A stretch of DNA of 64,000 nt from the NCBI RefSeq assembly GCF_020005365.1, contig NZ_JACNML010000001.1:1-64000 (forward strand), read 5' to 3'. The translations under genes and the position numbers were made by a program. This stretch comes from Kangiella shandongensis. GTDB lineage: Bacteria > Pseudomonadota > Gammaproteobacteria > Enterobacterales > Kangiellaceae. The notes below the pieces were generated by a model. That model did not search any database. It was not told the origin of the DNA and saw only the letters and a program-made list of their open reading frames with translations. Positions 8,175-17,330 of the stretch are shown here, piece by piece (position 1 is the first letter of the stretch; each line of letters begins with the position of its first letter).

Positions 8175-11096
8175 TTAGAACTTCATCTTTACCGATAAGT
8201 AACTGAAGCTACCTTCCGGATCATAGACTGAAGGATCGTAGCCATTCAAAGAACAGCTATAACACGCTGGTGGGTGCGCGTTAAACGCGTTATTAACACC
8301 AACGGTTAATTCCATGTCCATTCCCTCAAGCTCTGGGAAATAACTGAACTGAAAGTCGCTGTAGGTGCGAGAGTCGAGCTTGTTGATTGATAGTGAATCA
8401 TCCGTACTGTTTGGGTTAGAGCACAGCCCAAGTGCTGTTAAGCTATCCGCGGTACCGTCCAAGAAGTCACTACAGGACTCGGTTAGCCCATCAACATGAC
8501 GCACAGTCCAGTTAAAGGCCATATTTTCATACTTCCACCCCATCGCCAGGCGCGACTTCCACTCAGGAATACCACTGTCATTACGCTCAAGACCTGCTAA
8601 ATCAACGCGTTGCCCCAGTGACTCTTCAACATACTCATCCACGAAGGTATTTACCCAGCTGATATCCAACATACCCCAGTTATACTGCGGGCTGGTGTAG
8701 TTAATTGCGATATCATAGCCAGATGTTTCGATAGCACCGATATTCACCAGGCGGTTATTAAAGCCGTTAATCGCACCGCCACTGGTACGGCTAATACCAT
8801 TACAGAACTCCGGTGATAACGTATTCACACAGAGATCAAGCTGTGCCTGTGCATCAATCGCTTCAATAGCACCTTCTAGCTCATGCTTATAATAAGTCCC
8901 TTTGACATCCAGGGTATTGATCCAGTCAATATTCCACTGTGGGCTGTAAACAAAACCAAAGGTTGTACTGTCTGAGGTTTCTGGCTGTAAGTCTGGGTTA
9001 CCACCAGTAGTGACTGAGATCTGGCTATTCAGTTGCTCGTAACCTTCGGGAATGCCTAACGCACGACAGTTTGCTTCAAACTGTGTACCGACATAATTAC
9101 TACAGCGATCGGCCAGTTCCGCGTCAAAACGCGAGCCGCTGGAGAACAACTCACCGATACTTGGCGCGCGGAAGCCTTCCGAGCTGGAACCGCGTAACAT
9201 AAAGCTATCGGTAATACGCCACAACAGACCGAACTTAGTCGTGGTTTCTGAACCGAAGGTGCTATAGTCAGAGTTTCTGGCTGCCAAAGTTAAACTCAAC
9301 TCTTCAGCAGCCGCCATATCGGCCAATAATGGCAGTTTAAACTCAGCATAGTATTCATCAACGTCATACGAGCCATTGGTTGGCGAAGATGGTACACCGT
9401 TACTGTTTCCAGCTACGACAATAGCATCCGGCTGATAAAAACCGCGATACTCTCGAGATTCGATACCTGCTGCGAATGAAGCATAACCCGCAGGCATCTC
9501 AAATAGATCGCCAGTGATGTTTGCTGAAATCGTATCAATAACGTTTTCACTCTGATCCGTCAGCACGGGTTGAATGTAATCCAACATATCCTGAGTTATG
9601 GTTCCGGAACCATCTCCCTGCCCACCGAAAACATTCAACGGCACACAACCTGCTAATGCCTCACAATCAGCCAATGGACCTAGCGCATTTTTAATATGGC
9701 GGATATTGTAGCTTCCGTAAGTGGTTTGCTTGGCTTCGTTTTTACCGTGCGTGTAGTTGAGGTCCCAATAAAAACTGCTGTCGCCAGCAAAGAAGTCGCC
9801 ATTGAAACCCAGTCCAACATAAGTCGTATCAACATTCTGCTTAAAAATACGAGGACCACCTTCAATCGGACGACGACCGATGAAAATCAGGTTATTCTCA
9901 TCCAGCGTCATACCAAACGGGTTAAATGGGTTAGTTTCATGAACACTGACCGTATCCGCCAGGCCGCCCGTACCCGCTTGAGGTCCAAGGAATAAAGGCT
10001 CTGGAGCTGCGCGGTTAGTCGACTTACGGTTGTTATACAACGCTTTAGCGTAGAAGTTCACACTATCAGAAATTTGATAATCAGCCTGACCAAAAATGGA
10101 GGTTCTCTGGCTTGGCGTCACATACATGTTGTACTCGGCGTAATTATAACGATCATTGTTGGTAAAGCCGTGGAAATCATCACCCGGCCCTCCCGGATTA
10201 TTCGGATCATAAGTTGGTATTCCAGTCACACCATCATTAATCGTTAAGTTATTAACATCAGGATCACCATCACCATCATTATCCTGACCTAAGAACAGGA
10301 AACGGCCCTGAGGTGTACCCGAACTACCACGCGTCAGGCCAGTATGTGGCTTAGGCAATGCCGATAACTCACGTTGAGTTGAGTCTACCGCGTCCTGGTT
10401 GTAATGACTCAAGCTAAAAAAGACGCGGTGCTTGTCGCCCGTTCCACCAAAAGCCAGGTCAAACTGCTCCGTTTCACCATCCCCTTCATCAAACATACCG
10501 CCATAGGCATTAAACTCCATGCCCTCAAAATCTTTACGTGTAATCACATTTACCACACCGGCAATAGCATCTGAACCGTAAATTGAAGAAGCACCATCTT
10601 CCAGAATTTCAATACGCTCGATCATAGTGATAGGAATGGTATTTAAATCCACCGAATTGGAAACACCGGATGCCGACGAGCCATTAACCCAGCGAATACC
10701 ATCGACCAGTACCAGAGTTCGTTTTGATTTCATGTGGCGCAATGATACTTGTGCCGCACCGGCACCGACACCACCACCATCCGGTGGGAAACCAAAGTTA
10801 CCGCTACTGTTGAAGCGAGTATTCAGTGCTGAGCCTGCTGCTGGTAAACGCGCCAGAATATCACCGACGGTTTTCATACCAGTTTGCTCCAGGTACTCTC
10901 GATCAAGTACTTGAACCGGGTTGGCACCTTCCGCCTGTGCCTGACGAATACGAGAACCCGTCACGACAATTCGTTCGGCTTCTGCACCAGTTTCTTCTTC
11001 AGCTGCTATGGTGGAGTTGCTAGTGCCTAATGTTGCTAATACAGCAGTGGCAACCAACAACTTCTTTACGGGTGGAAAAAAAAGATTTTTATCCAT
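8175..11096 (-). CDS. TonB-dependent outer membrane receptor
   Basis: Large gated beta-barrel importer of the outer membrane, driven by TonB-ExbBD. A signal peptide ends near STIAA. The plug domain follows (RIVVTGSRIRQAQAEG, then LVLVDGIRWVNGS and IERIEILEDGASSIYGSDAIAGVVNVITRK). The barrel ends in an aromatic residue (LSVKMKF), as outer membrane assembly requires. At about 973 residues it belongs to the long Oar/iron-receptor-like group common in marine heterotrophs; the substrate is unknown. The ATG at 11096 is preferred over 11108 because a GGGG ribosome site lies between them. It is monocistronic, with its own terminator. Confidence 0.92.
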   Translation of the reverse strand: MDKNLFFPPVKKLLVATAVLATLGTSNSTIAAEEETGAEAERIVVTGSRIRQAQAEGANPVQVLDREYLEQTGMKTVGDILARLPAAGSALNTRFNSSGNFGFPPDGGGVGAGAAQVSLRHMKSKRTLVLVDGIRWVNGSSASGVSNSVDLNTIPITMIERIEILEDGASSIYGSDAIAGVVNVITRKDFEGMEFNAYGGMFDEGDGETEQFDLAFGGTGDKHRVFFSLSHYNQDAVDSTQRELSALPKPHTGLTRGSSGTPQGRFLFLGQDNDGDGDPDVNNLTINDGVTGIPTYDPNNPGGPGDDFHGFTNNDRYNYAEYNMYVTPSQRTSIFGQADYQISDSVNFYAKALYNNRKSTNRAAPEPLFLGPQAGTGGLADTVSVHETNPFNPFGMTLDENNLIFIGRRPIEGGPRIFKQNVDTTYVGLGFNGDFFAGDSSFYWDLNYTHGKNEAKQTTYGSYNIRHIKNALGPLADCEALAGCVPLNVFGGQGDGSGTITQDMLDYIQPVLTDQSENVIDTISANITGDLFEMPAGYASFAAGIESREYRGFYQPDAIVVAGNSNGVPSSPTNGSYDVDEYYAEFKLPLLADMAAAEELSLTLAARNSDYSTFGSETTTKFGLLWRITDSFMLRGSSSEGFRAPSIGELFSSGSRFDAELADRCSNYVGTQFEANCRALGIPEGYEQLNSQISVTTGGNPDLQPETSDSTTFGFVYSPQWNIDWINTLDVKGTYYKHELEGAIEAIDAQAQLDLCVNTLSPEFCNGISRTSGGAINGFNNRLVNIGAIETSGYDIAINYTSPQYNWGMLDISWVNTFVDEYVEESLGQRVDLAGLERNDSGIPEWKSRLAMGWKYENMAFNWTVRHVDGLTESCSDFLDGTADSLTALGLCSNPNSTDDSLSINKLDSRTYSDFQFSYFPELEGMDMELTVGVNNAFNAHPPACYSCSLNGYDPSVYDPEGSFSYLSVKMKF

Positions 11097-11256
11097 GATA
11101 AACCCCATTTGTTATTTATTAGTTCATTGTATTTATAACTATTGCTGCGCAATTTTAATGAATTCAAACTCCGCGCAGCTTCAAGATTTATAGCTCAAGA
11201 AGTAAACAACAACAACCGGGATTTATCTAGAATGTGACATCATCTGACTTTATACA

Positions 11257-12054
11257 TTAGGTTACACGTAGAACCTGACGAGAATTAGCCGTGGTTTGCT
11301 CCGCAATCTGACTGGCAGTCTCCTCACGAAGTTCGACTAATGTATTGAAATTTTTGAAAATCAATAGAGGGCTATTATGATCTTTATCACAGTTAGCAGG
11401 CATCATATCCGGCGCATCGGTTTCCAAAACGATGTCTGTCAACGGTAAATTCTTAGCTAAATCTCGCAGCTTTACCGCTCTTGGATAAGTCATTGCACCA
11501 CCAAAACCTAACTTAAATCCAAGGTCGCGATAGCGCTCGGCCTGCTGCATGCTGCCATTAAAAGCATGCACGATTCCACCTTCTGTAAACTTCATGGATT
11601 TCAGGTAAAGCAACACATCTTCATGCGCTTTACGTACATGCAGAACTACTGGTAAATGACAGGACTTCGCAATGTCCAGCTGTGCTTTAAATAGACTGAT
11701 CTGTGTTTTTCGATCGAGATGTTTGTCGTAAAAGTCTAAACCAATTTCTCCGATAGCAGCCAGGGGCTTAATCCCCGCAGCAAGTTCCAGATCATGGATA
11801 TGGGACTTTTTGTGTTCTTTAAGAAACATGGGGTGCAGACCAAGAGCAACGGATACTTCCGGCCTCGTTGCGGCTAACTGGCGAATAAAGCGCCAGTTAT
11901 CTTTCTGTACCCCAGGAATCAGAATGCCCTCAATACCCACTTTACGCATCTGCTCAAAAATGACATCTCGTTCATTGTCAAAGACAGGAAAATCAAGATG
12001 GCAATGGCTGTCAAACAGCTTAATATTTGGCGTTTTAGCTTTAGGCTTAAACAT
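11257..12054 (-). CDS. TatD-family metal-dependent deoxyribonuclease (YjjV-like)
   Basis: TIM-barrel hydrolase of the TatD family (3'-5' DNA exonuclease in characterised members). Metal-binding motifs are visible in order: FDSHCHLDF near residue 15, AAIGEIGLDFY, PVVLHVRKAHEDV, GIVHAFNGS and VLETDAPDMMP. Its 265 residues match the usual length. It starts 8 bp after prfC and is probably co-transcribed with it. E. coli keeps the relative yjjV in the same neighbourhood as prfC, which favours a YjjV-type assignment over TatD itself. Confidence 0.88.
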   Translation of the reverse strand: MFKPKAKTPNIKLFDSHCHLDFPVFDNERDVIFEQMRKVGIEGILIPGVQKDNWRFIRQLAATRPEVSVALGLHPMFLKEHKKSHIHDLELAAGIKPLAAIGEIGLDFYDKHLDRKTQISLFKAQLDIAKSCHLPVVLHVRKAHEDVLLYLKSMKFTEGGIVHAFNGSMQQAERYRDLGFKLGFGGAMTYPRAVKLRDLAKNLPLTDIVLETDAPDMMPANCDKDHNSPLLIFKNFNTLVELREETASQIAEQTTANSRQVLRVT

Positions 12055-12062
12055 TCAGTTAG

Positions 12063-13640
12063 TTAGTGCTCCCGTGTTTCCAGGAAATTCACATCAGGCC
12101 AGCGCTCCATCGCCAGGTTGAGGTTAACCATGGTCGGCGCTAGATAACTCCAGTTATCACCACCATCCAGAGCTATATTATCTGCGTTCTTACGCTTAAA
12201 CTCTTCAAACATTTTCTCGTCGTCACAAGTCACCCAACGTGCCGTGGCGACGCTCACCTGATCATAGATACACTCTACTTTATATTCATTTTTCAGTCGC
12301 GCTGCAACCACGTCAAACTGTAGTACACCGACAGCCCCCAAAATTAGGTCATTTGAATTCTGTGGCCTGAAAACCTGAGTTGCGCCTTCTTCCGATAATT
12401 GAACCAGTCCTTTTAACAATGCTTTGTTCTTCATTGGATCACGCAAACGGACACGTCGGAATAACTCCGGAGCAAAGTTTGGAATACCACGGAACTTCAA
12501 CTCTTCACCTTCAGTGAAGGTATCACCGATCTGGATAGTGCCGTGATTATGCAGGCCAATAATATCGCCCGCATAGGCTTCTTCCAGATGCTCACGATCG
12601 CCAGCAAGGAAAGTCAGTGCATTATTCACCGCAATATCACGCCCCAAACGGACGTGACGCATTTTCATACCTTTCTGGTACCGACCACTGCAAATACGCA
12701 CAAACGCGATACGGTCGCGATGTTGTGGATCCATATTGGCCTGAATCTTGAAGACAAAGCCGGAGAACTTTTCTTCCGTCGCCTTAACCGCTCGTTCATC
12801 AGTTTCTCGAGGCAACGGCGATGGCGCCCATGTGGTTAAGCCATCCAGCATATGGTCCACGCCAAAGTTACCCAATGCCGTCCCGAAAAATACTGGCGTT
12901 AACTTGCCGTCCAGAAACTCCTGCAGGTCAAACTCATGACTCGCGCCCAGCACCAACTCCAGCTCGTCTCTCAAATCATCGGCCAAAGTTCCAATCGCTT
13001 CATCCAGGTCTGGATTATCCAGACCTTCAATCACACGCTCTTCCTGAATGGTATGGCCCTGCCCTGACTGATAAAGATAAACTTTATCTTCCAGCAAGTG
13101 GTAAACGCCTTTAAATTGTTTCCCCATACCTATTGGCCAGGATACTGGCGCACACTTAATCTTTAAGACTTCTTCAACTTCATCCAGAAGTTCTATCGGA
13201 TCACGGATATCGCGATCCATCTTGTTCATGAAAGTAACGATGGGTGTATCACGCAAACGACACACTTCCATCAACTTAATGGTTCTCGCCTCAACACCTT
13301 TAGCGCCATCAATTACCATCAACGCCGAATCCACGGCGGTCAGGGTCCGATAGGTGTCTTCCGAGAAGTCTTCGTGGCCCGGCGTATCCAATAAGTTAAC
13401 GGTCTTACCGCCATACGGAAACTGCATCACGGAGGTCGTTACGGAGATACCACGCTCTTTCTCCATTTCCATCCAGTCAGAAGTGGCGTGCTTACCCTTA
13501 CGTCCTTTGACCACACCGGCTTCCTGGATTTGTTTACCGAATAACAAAACCTTTTCCGTAATGGTTGTTTTACCCGCATCCGGGTGAGAAATAATCGCAA
13601 AGGTACGGCGATTTTCTATTTCAGACGTCAACTTAGACAT
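12063..13640 (-). CDS. prfC: Peptide chain release factor 3
   Basis: Translational GTPase that recycles RF1/RF2 from the ribosome. The G domain is clear: [15 protein letters not shown] (P-loop), RGISVTTSV (switch I), [14 protein letters not shown] (switch II) and NKMDRD (guanine specificity). It is followed by domain II and the RF3 C-terminal domain. The 525 residues are close to the E. coli length (529). It lies 86 bp or so after ybdG, with a GCCCGC hairpin (about 13689-13704) between the two, and is followed by tatD. Confidence 0.97.
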   Translation of the reverse strand: MSKLTSEIENRRTFAIISHPDAGKTTITEKVLLFGKQIQEAGVVKGRKGKHATSDWMEMEKERGISVTTSVMQFPYGGKTVNLLDTPGHEDFSEDTYRTLTAVDSALMVIDGAKGVEARTIKLMEVCRLRDTPIVTFMNKMDRDIRDPIELLDEVEEVLKIKCAPVSWPIGMGKQFKGVYHLLEDKVYLYQSGQGHTIQEERVIEGLDNPDLDEAIGTLADDLRDELELVLGASHEFDLQEFLDGKLTPVFFGTALGNFGVDHMLDGLTTWAPSPLPRETDERAVKATEEKFSGFVFKIQANMDPQHRDRIAFVRICSGRYQKGMKMRHVRLGRDIAVNNALTFLAGDREHLEEAYAGDIIGLHNHGTIQIGDTFTEGEELKFRGIPNFAPELFRRVRLRDPMKNKALLKGLVQLSEEGATQVFRPQNSNDLILGAVGVLQFDVVAARLKNEYKVECIYDQVSVATARWVTCDDEKMFEEFKRKNADNIALDGGDNWSYLAPTMVNLNLAMERWPDVNFLETREH

Positions 13641-13726
13641 GCCACTCTCTTTTTACTCGTACAATAATTAATGGAAACGGAGCATCAGCCCGCAAAAGCG
13701 GGCATTATAAGCTATTTATGAGGCTT

Positions 13727-14992
13727 TTAGCGACCACTGAGTGTACTATCTTTGGCTTGAGCTAACTTTGAAAAGTCATGTCCTGTGGGCGACTGATGCA
13801 GACGCAAACCAAATTCCGGTAACACCGCGAAGATATGGTCAAAAATATCTGACTGAATATTCTCATATTCGGCCCACTTAGTGGTGGCGGTAAAGGCATA
13901 GACCTCCATCGGAATACCGCTCGATGACGATTGCCCCTGACGCACTAACAAGGTCATATCCTGCCGGATATCCTGACGACTCTCCAGGTAATTCAGCAGA
14001 TAAGCTCTAAAGGTACCCAAGTTCGTCATACGACGACCATTCACTAACGAACTCAAGTCAAACTCATTCTGTTCATTATACTGACTAATTTCAGTCTGCT
14101 TTTGCTCCAGATAAGGCGCCAGCAGTTTAGCTTTTTTCAGTCTGGCAATGTCGTCTTCATTTAAAAAACCAACGCTGGTAGCATCAATCAGAACCTGACG
14201 GCAAATACGTCGCCCACCCGATTGCTCCATCCCACGCCAGTTTTTAAACGAATCCGAAATCAGCGCGTAAGTTGGAACGGTGGTAATGGTTTTATCCCAG
14301 TTACGTACCTTGACCGTGGTCAGAGCAATTTCGATAACATCCCCATCAGCACCGTAGGCCGGCATTTCCAGCCAATCACCAACTTCCAACATGTTGTTTG
14401 CCGATAACTGAATGCCTGCAACAAGCCCCATAATCGGATCTTTAAAGACCAACATAATCACCGCAGTCATGGCTCCCAGACCGCTTAGAATAATCAATGG
14501 GGATTTACCAACCAGAGCTGATACCGCAAGGATAGTAATAACTACCGAAGCAATGATTTTGACACTCTGAAATAAGCCGCGTAACGGTAACCCTTTTAAT
14601 CGAGACTCGCCCTGAGACATATCGAGCAATGCATCGAGTAATGAAAATACCGTTAACAGGATATATAGCAGGATCCATAATATGGTAACCGTCTGGATCC
14701 ACTCTAAAACTACGGTATCAGGTTTAAGCCAAAGCGAAGCTTGGATATAAATGATCACGCCCTGTAGAATAAAAGCGATCCGACTGAATAACTTGCGTTC
14801 AAAGAAAACTGTTCGCCAGCGGCGGCGTGACTTCTGCGCCATGCGCTCGACAAAACGCAATACGATACGATGGAAAATGAAGTGAATTGCGATGGAGATG
14901 ACAAGGATTAGCCCTAACACTGACAGCAAAGCTGTAATGTCAGAAAACTCATACCCCTGTGCCTGTAGCCATTGACTGAATTGTTGCTGCAT
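13727..14992 (-). CDS. ybdG: MscS-family mechanosensitive channel, YbdG/MscM type
   Basis: Inner-membrane channel that opens under membrane tension and protects against osmotic downshock. About five hydrophobic segments precede the MscS core (LIILSGLGAMTAVIMLVFKDPIMGLVAGIQLSANNML), followed by the beta domain (GDWLEMPAYGADGDV, TTVKVRNWDKTITTVPTYALISDSFKNW). It matches E. coli YbdG closely, including the end FGLRLHQSPTG. The upstream TTG at 15010 gives six more residues. The ATG at 14992 with AAAAGG nine bases ahead is preferred. It lies between rimI and prfC on the same strand. Confidence 0.9.
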   Translation of the reverse strand: MQQQFSQWLQAQGYEFSDITALLSVLGLILVISIAIHFIFHRIVLRFVERMAQKSRRRWRTVFFERKLFSRIAFILQGVIIYIQASLWLKPDTVVLEWIQTVTILWILLYILLTVFSLLDALLDMSQGESRLKGLPLRGLFQSVKIIASVVITILAVSALVGKSPLIILSGLGAMTAVIMLVFKDPIMGLVAGIQLSANNMLEVGDWLEMPAYGADGDVIEIALTTVKVRNWDKTITTVPTYALISDSFKNWRGMEQSGGRRICRQVLIDATSVGFLNEDDIARLKKAKLLAPYLEQKQTEISQYNEQNEFDLSSLVNGRRMTNLGTFRAYLLNYLESRQDIRQDMTLLVRQGQSSSSGIPMEVYAFTATTKWAEYENIQSDIFDHIFAVLPEFGLRLHQSPTGHDFSKLAQAKDSTLSGR

Positions 14993-15039
14993 TCCTGATT
15001 GCCTTTTCAATCTTTAACAATTGAGCTAAGTCTAAAGCT

Positions 15040-15498
15040 TCAAGGCAATGAAGTTAAGTCTTTTCTCATCACCAAAGCCCCTTCACGACCCTCCTGTGTA
15101 GGATAGTAACCGGGGCGCTGACCAATTTCCTGAAAGCCTTCTTTGACATAAAACTGTATCGCCGGGAGATTAGACTCTCGAACTTCTAATAAGATACTTT
15201 GCATACCTTGCTGTCTGGCAACCTGGTACATGTGGTGTATCAACTGGGTGGCAAGTCCCTTACCCTGACAGTCTGGCCTGGTCGTAATATTCATAAGATG
15301 GCACTCATCATATAAATAATTATAAACCGCATACGCCACCACCTGCCCGCTAAGCTCTAAAACCTTGCTCGGATATTCTTGCTCAATACAGGAAAGGTGA
15401 ATCGACTGCTTCCATGGGTAGTCATGGGCTTGTTGTTCAATAGCAGTGATGGACTCGAGGTCAACCACCTCTAATGGGCGAATGATTATGCCTGACAT
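15040..15498 (-). CDS. rimI: Ribosomal protein S18 alanine N-acetyltransferase
   Basis: GNAT acetyltransferase that acetylates the N-terminal alanine of ribosomal protein S18. The acetyl-CoA loop is visible as TRPDCQGKGLATQLIHHM, and the end FYVKEGFQEIGQRPGYY is typical of RimI. The start at 15498 (MSGIIIRPLEV) lies 2 bp past the stop of the holD-like gene, suggesting translational coupling. A longer frame back to 15528 would overlap that gene and adds a non-conserved N terminus. The holD-rimI pair is the classical gammaproteobacterial arrangement. Confidence 0.92.
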   Translation of the reverse strand: MSGIIIRPLEVVDLESITAIEQQAHDYPWKQSIHLSCIEQEYPSKVLELSGQVVAYAVYNYLYDECHLMNITTRPDCQGKGLATQLIHHMYQVARQQGMQSILLEVRESNLPAIQFYVKEGFQEIGQRPGYYPTQEGREGALVMRKDLTSLP

Positions 15499-15500
15499 CG

Positions 15501-15977
15501 TTAATGAAGACGCTGTAACAATTGCCACCAGGCTTTTTTATCCGCTTGCTTGAAATCAAACGTTGGTGCTGAGAGAGCTGCTCGCTCTAAAGCGTTGGCC
15601 GATTGACGACAGTCAATCAGCTGACCATGAAAATCTTCGATACCGATTAAGTTATCATCTGAATCGGAAAGTGAAACCGTTTGCAGCAAGGCTGCGGGCA
15701 ATGGCTTATCCAGCCAGGCTTGCCAGGCAAACTGTATCTGTTGAAACGTTAGCAATGCTGTTTTTAAATCTTCGTCTTCTGATATAACAAATGCAAATTT
15801 TGCTCTGTTATCACCCTGCAATAGTTTGAGTTTAAGTGGTTCACGAGTCTGAGAAGCCTCAGGTTCCGGTGCCGGTCCACTCGACGCTTCTTGTTCTTTT
15901 GCGGTTTCATGAGCATTTAGAGGCACCCATACAGGTACCTCCAATGCATCCAGATAGGCTTTATTCCACTGAGACAT
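15501..15977 (-). CDS. HolD-like protein (putative DNA polymerase III psi subunit)
   Basis: The 158-residue protein starts MSQWNKAYLDALEVPVWVP, a start shared by proteins that sit upstream of rimI in Pseudomonas and relatives. In E. coli this slot is holD, the psi subunit that links the clamp loader to SSB. The low-complexity stretch at residues 22-48 (Glu/Ala/Pro) looks like a linker. The remaining domain ends KKAWWQLLQRLH. The call rests mainly on position and weak resemblance, so sequence identity to psi is not established. It starts 2 bp after leuA. Confidence 0.55.
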   Translation of the reverse strand: MSQWNKAYLDALEVPVWVPLNAHETAKEQEASSGPAPEPEASQTREPLKLKLLQGDNRAKFAFVISEDEDLKTALLTFQQIQFAWQAWLDKPLPAALLQTVSLSDSDDNLIGIEDFHGQLIDCRQSANALERAALSAPTFDFKQADKKAWWQLLQRLH

Positions 15978-15979
15978 GA

Positions 15980-17131
15980 TTAATGCTTAACGATTTTTAA
16001 TAAATCTTCATCTAAAATATCATGTTTCTCATCAGCGAGTTTTTTGAAGGCGATAAACGCTTCCTGCAGGTCATCGTGAGTTTCAAACTGCACGCCAAGT
16101 TCAGCTAAGTGACTCTTGAAGGCGTTGCGGCCTGAATGTTTACCCAAAACCATGCGGTTGTTAGCCCAACCAACGTCTTCCGCACGCATGATTTCGTATG
16201 TTTCACGATTTTTCAGTACGCCGTCCTGATGAATGCCCGACTCATGAGCGAAAGCATTATCACCAACAATCGCTTTGTTGGGTTGAACAGGAAAGCCAGT
16301 GACTTTTGAAACCAGCTGCGATGTTGGAACGATATGACGCGTATCAATGTCCACCTCAACGTCAAAGAAATCAGGACGGGTTTTAATCGCCATCACCACT
16401 TCTTCTAACGAGGCGTTACCCGCACGCTCACCCAGTCCATTAATGGTACATTCCACCTGACGCGCTCCTTTCTGTACGGCCGCCAATGAGTTGGCAACCG
16501 CTAACCCTAAATCGTTATGGCAGTGTACGGAGAAGATCGCTTTATCGGAGTTAGGAATGCGCTCGATTAACTGCTGGATGGTATTGGCGTATTGCTCTGG
16601 CATGTTATAGCCAACTGTATCCGGGATATTAATGGTACGCGCACCGGCATCAATGACTTTTTCGATAATGCGACACATAAAGTCCAGATCCGAGCGACCG
16701 GCATCTTCACATGAAAATTCAACATCGTCACACAAGCTACGTGCTAAAGACACCGACTTTACCGCCTGTTCAATAACATCATCAGGTTGCATTTGCAGTT
16801 TGTATTTCATGTGCAATGGAGAGGTTGCGATAAAGGTGTGAATACGTCCAGAGTTCGCACCTTTAAGGGCATCACCCGCCACTTCAATATCTTTCGCTAC
16901 AGCACGTGACAAGGAACAAATTGTGCTATCTTTAATATTATCAGCAACTAATTTAACCGCTTCAAAATCGCCGGGGCTCGCGACGGCGAAACCCGCTTCA
17001 ATCACATCAACTCGCATTTTTTCTAACTGTTGCGCAATCTCTAATTTTTCTTCTTTATCCATGGATGCGCCAGGACTCTGCTCGCCATCGCGCAAAGTCG
17101 TATCAAAAATCACTAATTTATCTTTTGACAT
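15980..17131 (-). CDS. leuA: 2-isopropylmalate synthase lacking the C-terminal regulatory domain
   Basis: Condenses acetyl-CoA with 2-ketoisovalerate, the first committed step of leucine synthesis. The catalytic TIM barrel is complete: [16 protein letters not shown] at the start, [12 protein letters not shown], the metal-binding [15 protein letters not shown] and [13 protein letters not shown], then [16 protein letters not shown] and [14 protein letters not shown]. The protein stops at residue 383, just after the linker ([10 protein letters not shown]). Standard LeuA runs to about 520 residues with a leucine-binding C-terminal domain. The stop is 2 bp before the next start, so this looks settled rather than a fresh truncation. 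leuB, leuC and leuD are not nearby. A related condensing enzyme with another substrate remains possible. Confidence 0.85.
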   Translation of the reverse strand: MSKDKLVIFDTTLRDGEQSPGASMDKEEKLEIAQQLEKMRVDVIEAGFAVASPGDFEAVKLVADNIKDSTICSLSRAVAKDIEVAGDALKGANSGRIHTFIATSPLHMKYKLQMQPDDVIEQAVKSVSLARSLCDDVEFSCEDAGRSDLDFMCRIIEKVIDAGARTINIPDTVGYNMPEQYANTIQQLIERIPNSDKAIFSVHCHNDLGLAVANSLAAVQKGARQVECTINGLGERAGNASLEEVVMAIKTRPDFFDVEVDIDTRHIVPTSQLVSKVTGFPVQPNKAIVGDNAFAHESGIHQDGVLKNRETYEIMRAEDVGWANNRMVLGKHSGRNAFKSHLAELGVQFETHDDLQEAFIAFKKLADEKHDILDEDLLKIVKH

Positions 17132-17289
17132 ATATATGGTCTCTCAGTATTTAATCGTATGTCGTATAACCTACTTGGTATATACACATATCATAAACTC
17201 AATGCTTCAGAATACCAAATATTGATGAACCAGAACATAAAGCACAGAGAGGTTCGACAAGTTATCAGGCTATTGATTTATAAAGAAAA

Positions 17290-17304
17290 GGCGCCGAAGG
17301 CGCC
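17290..17304 (-). terminator. Terminator after fadE
   Basis: GGCGCC (17290-17295), a GAA loop and GGCGCC (17299-17304) form a strong stem. On the minus strand it is followed by CTTTTCTTTA, 26 bases beyond the fadE stop. Confidence 0.75.
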
Positions 17305-17330
17305 TTAAATAAACTTAAACTGATTAAGTT

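Noticed and set aside
13680-13710. Terminator after ybdG
   Set aside because: GCCCGC-AAAA-GCGGGC forms a hairpin, but neither strand has a following T-run, so it is mentioned only under prfC.
17132-17330. Leucine attenuator or leader peptide ahead of leuA
   Set aside because: No short frame with a run of Leu codons and no alternative terminator/antiterminator hairpins could be seen in the leuA upstream region.
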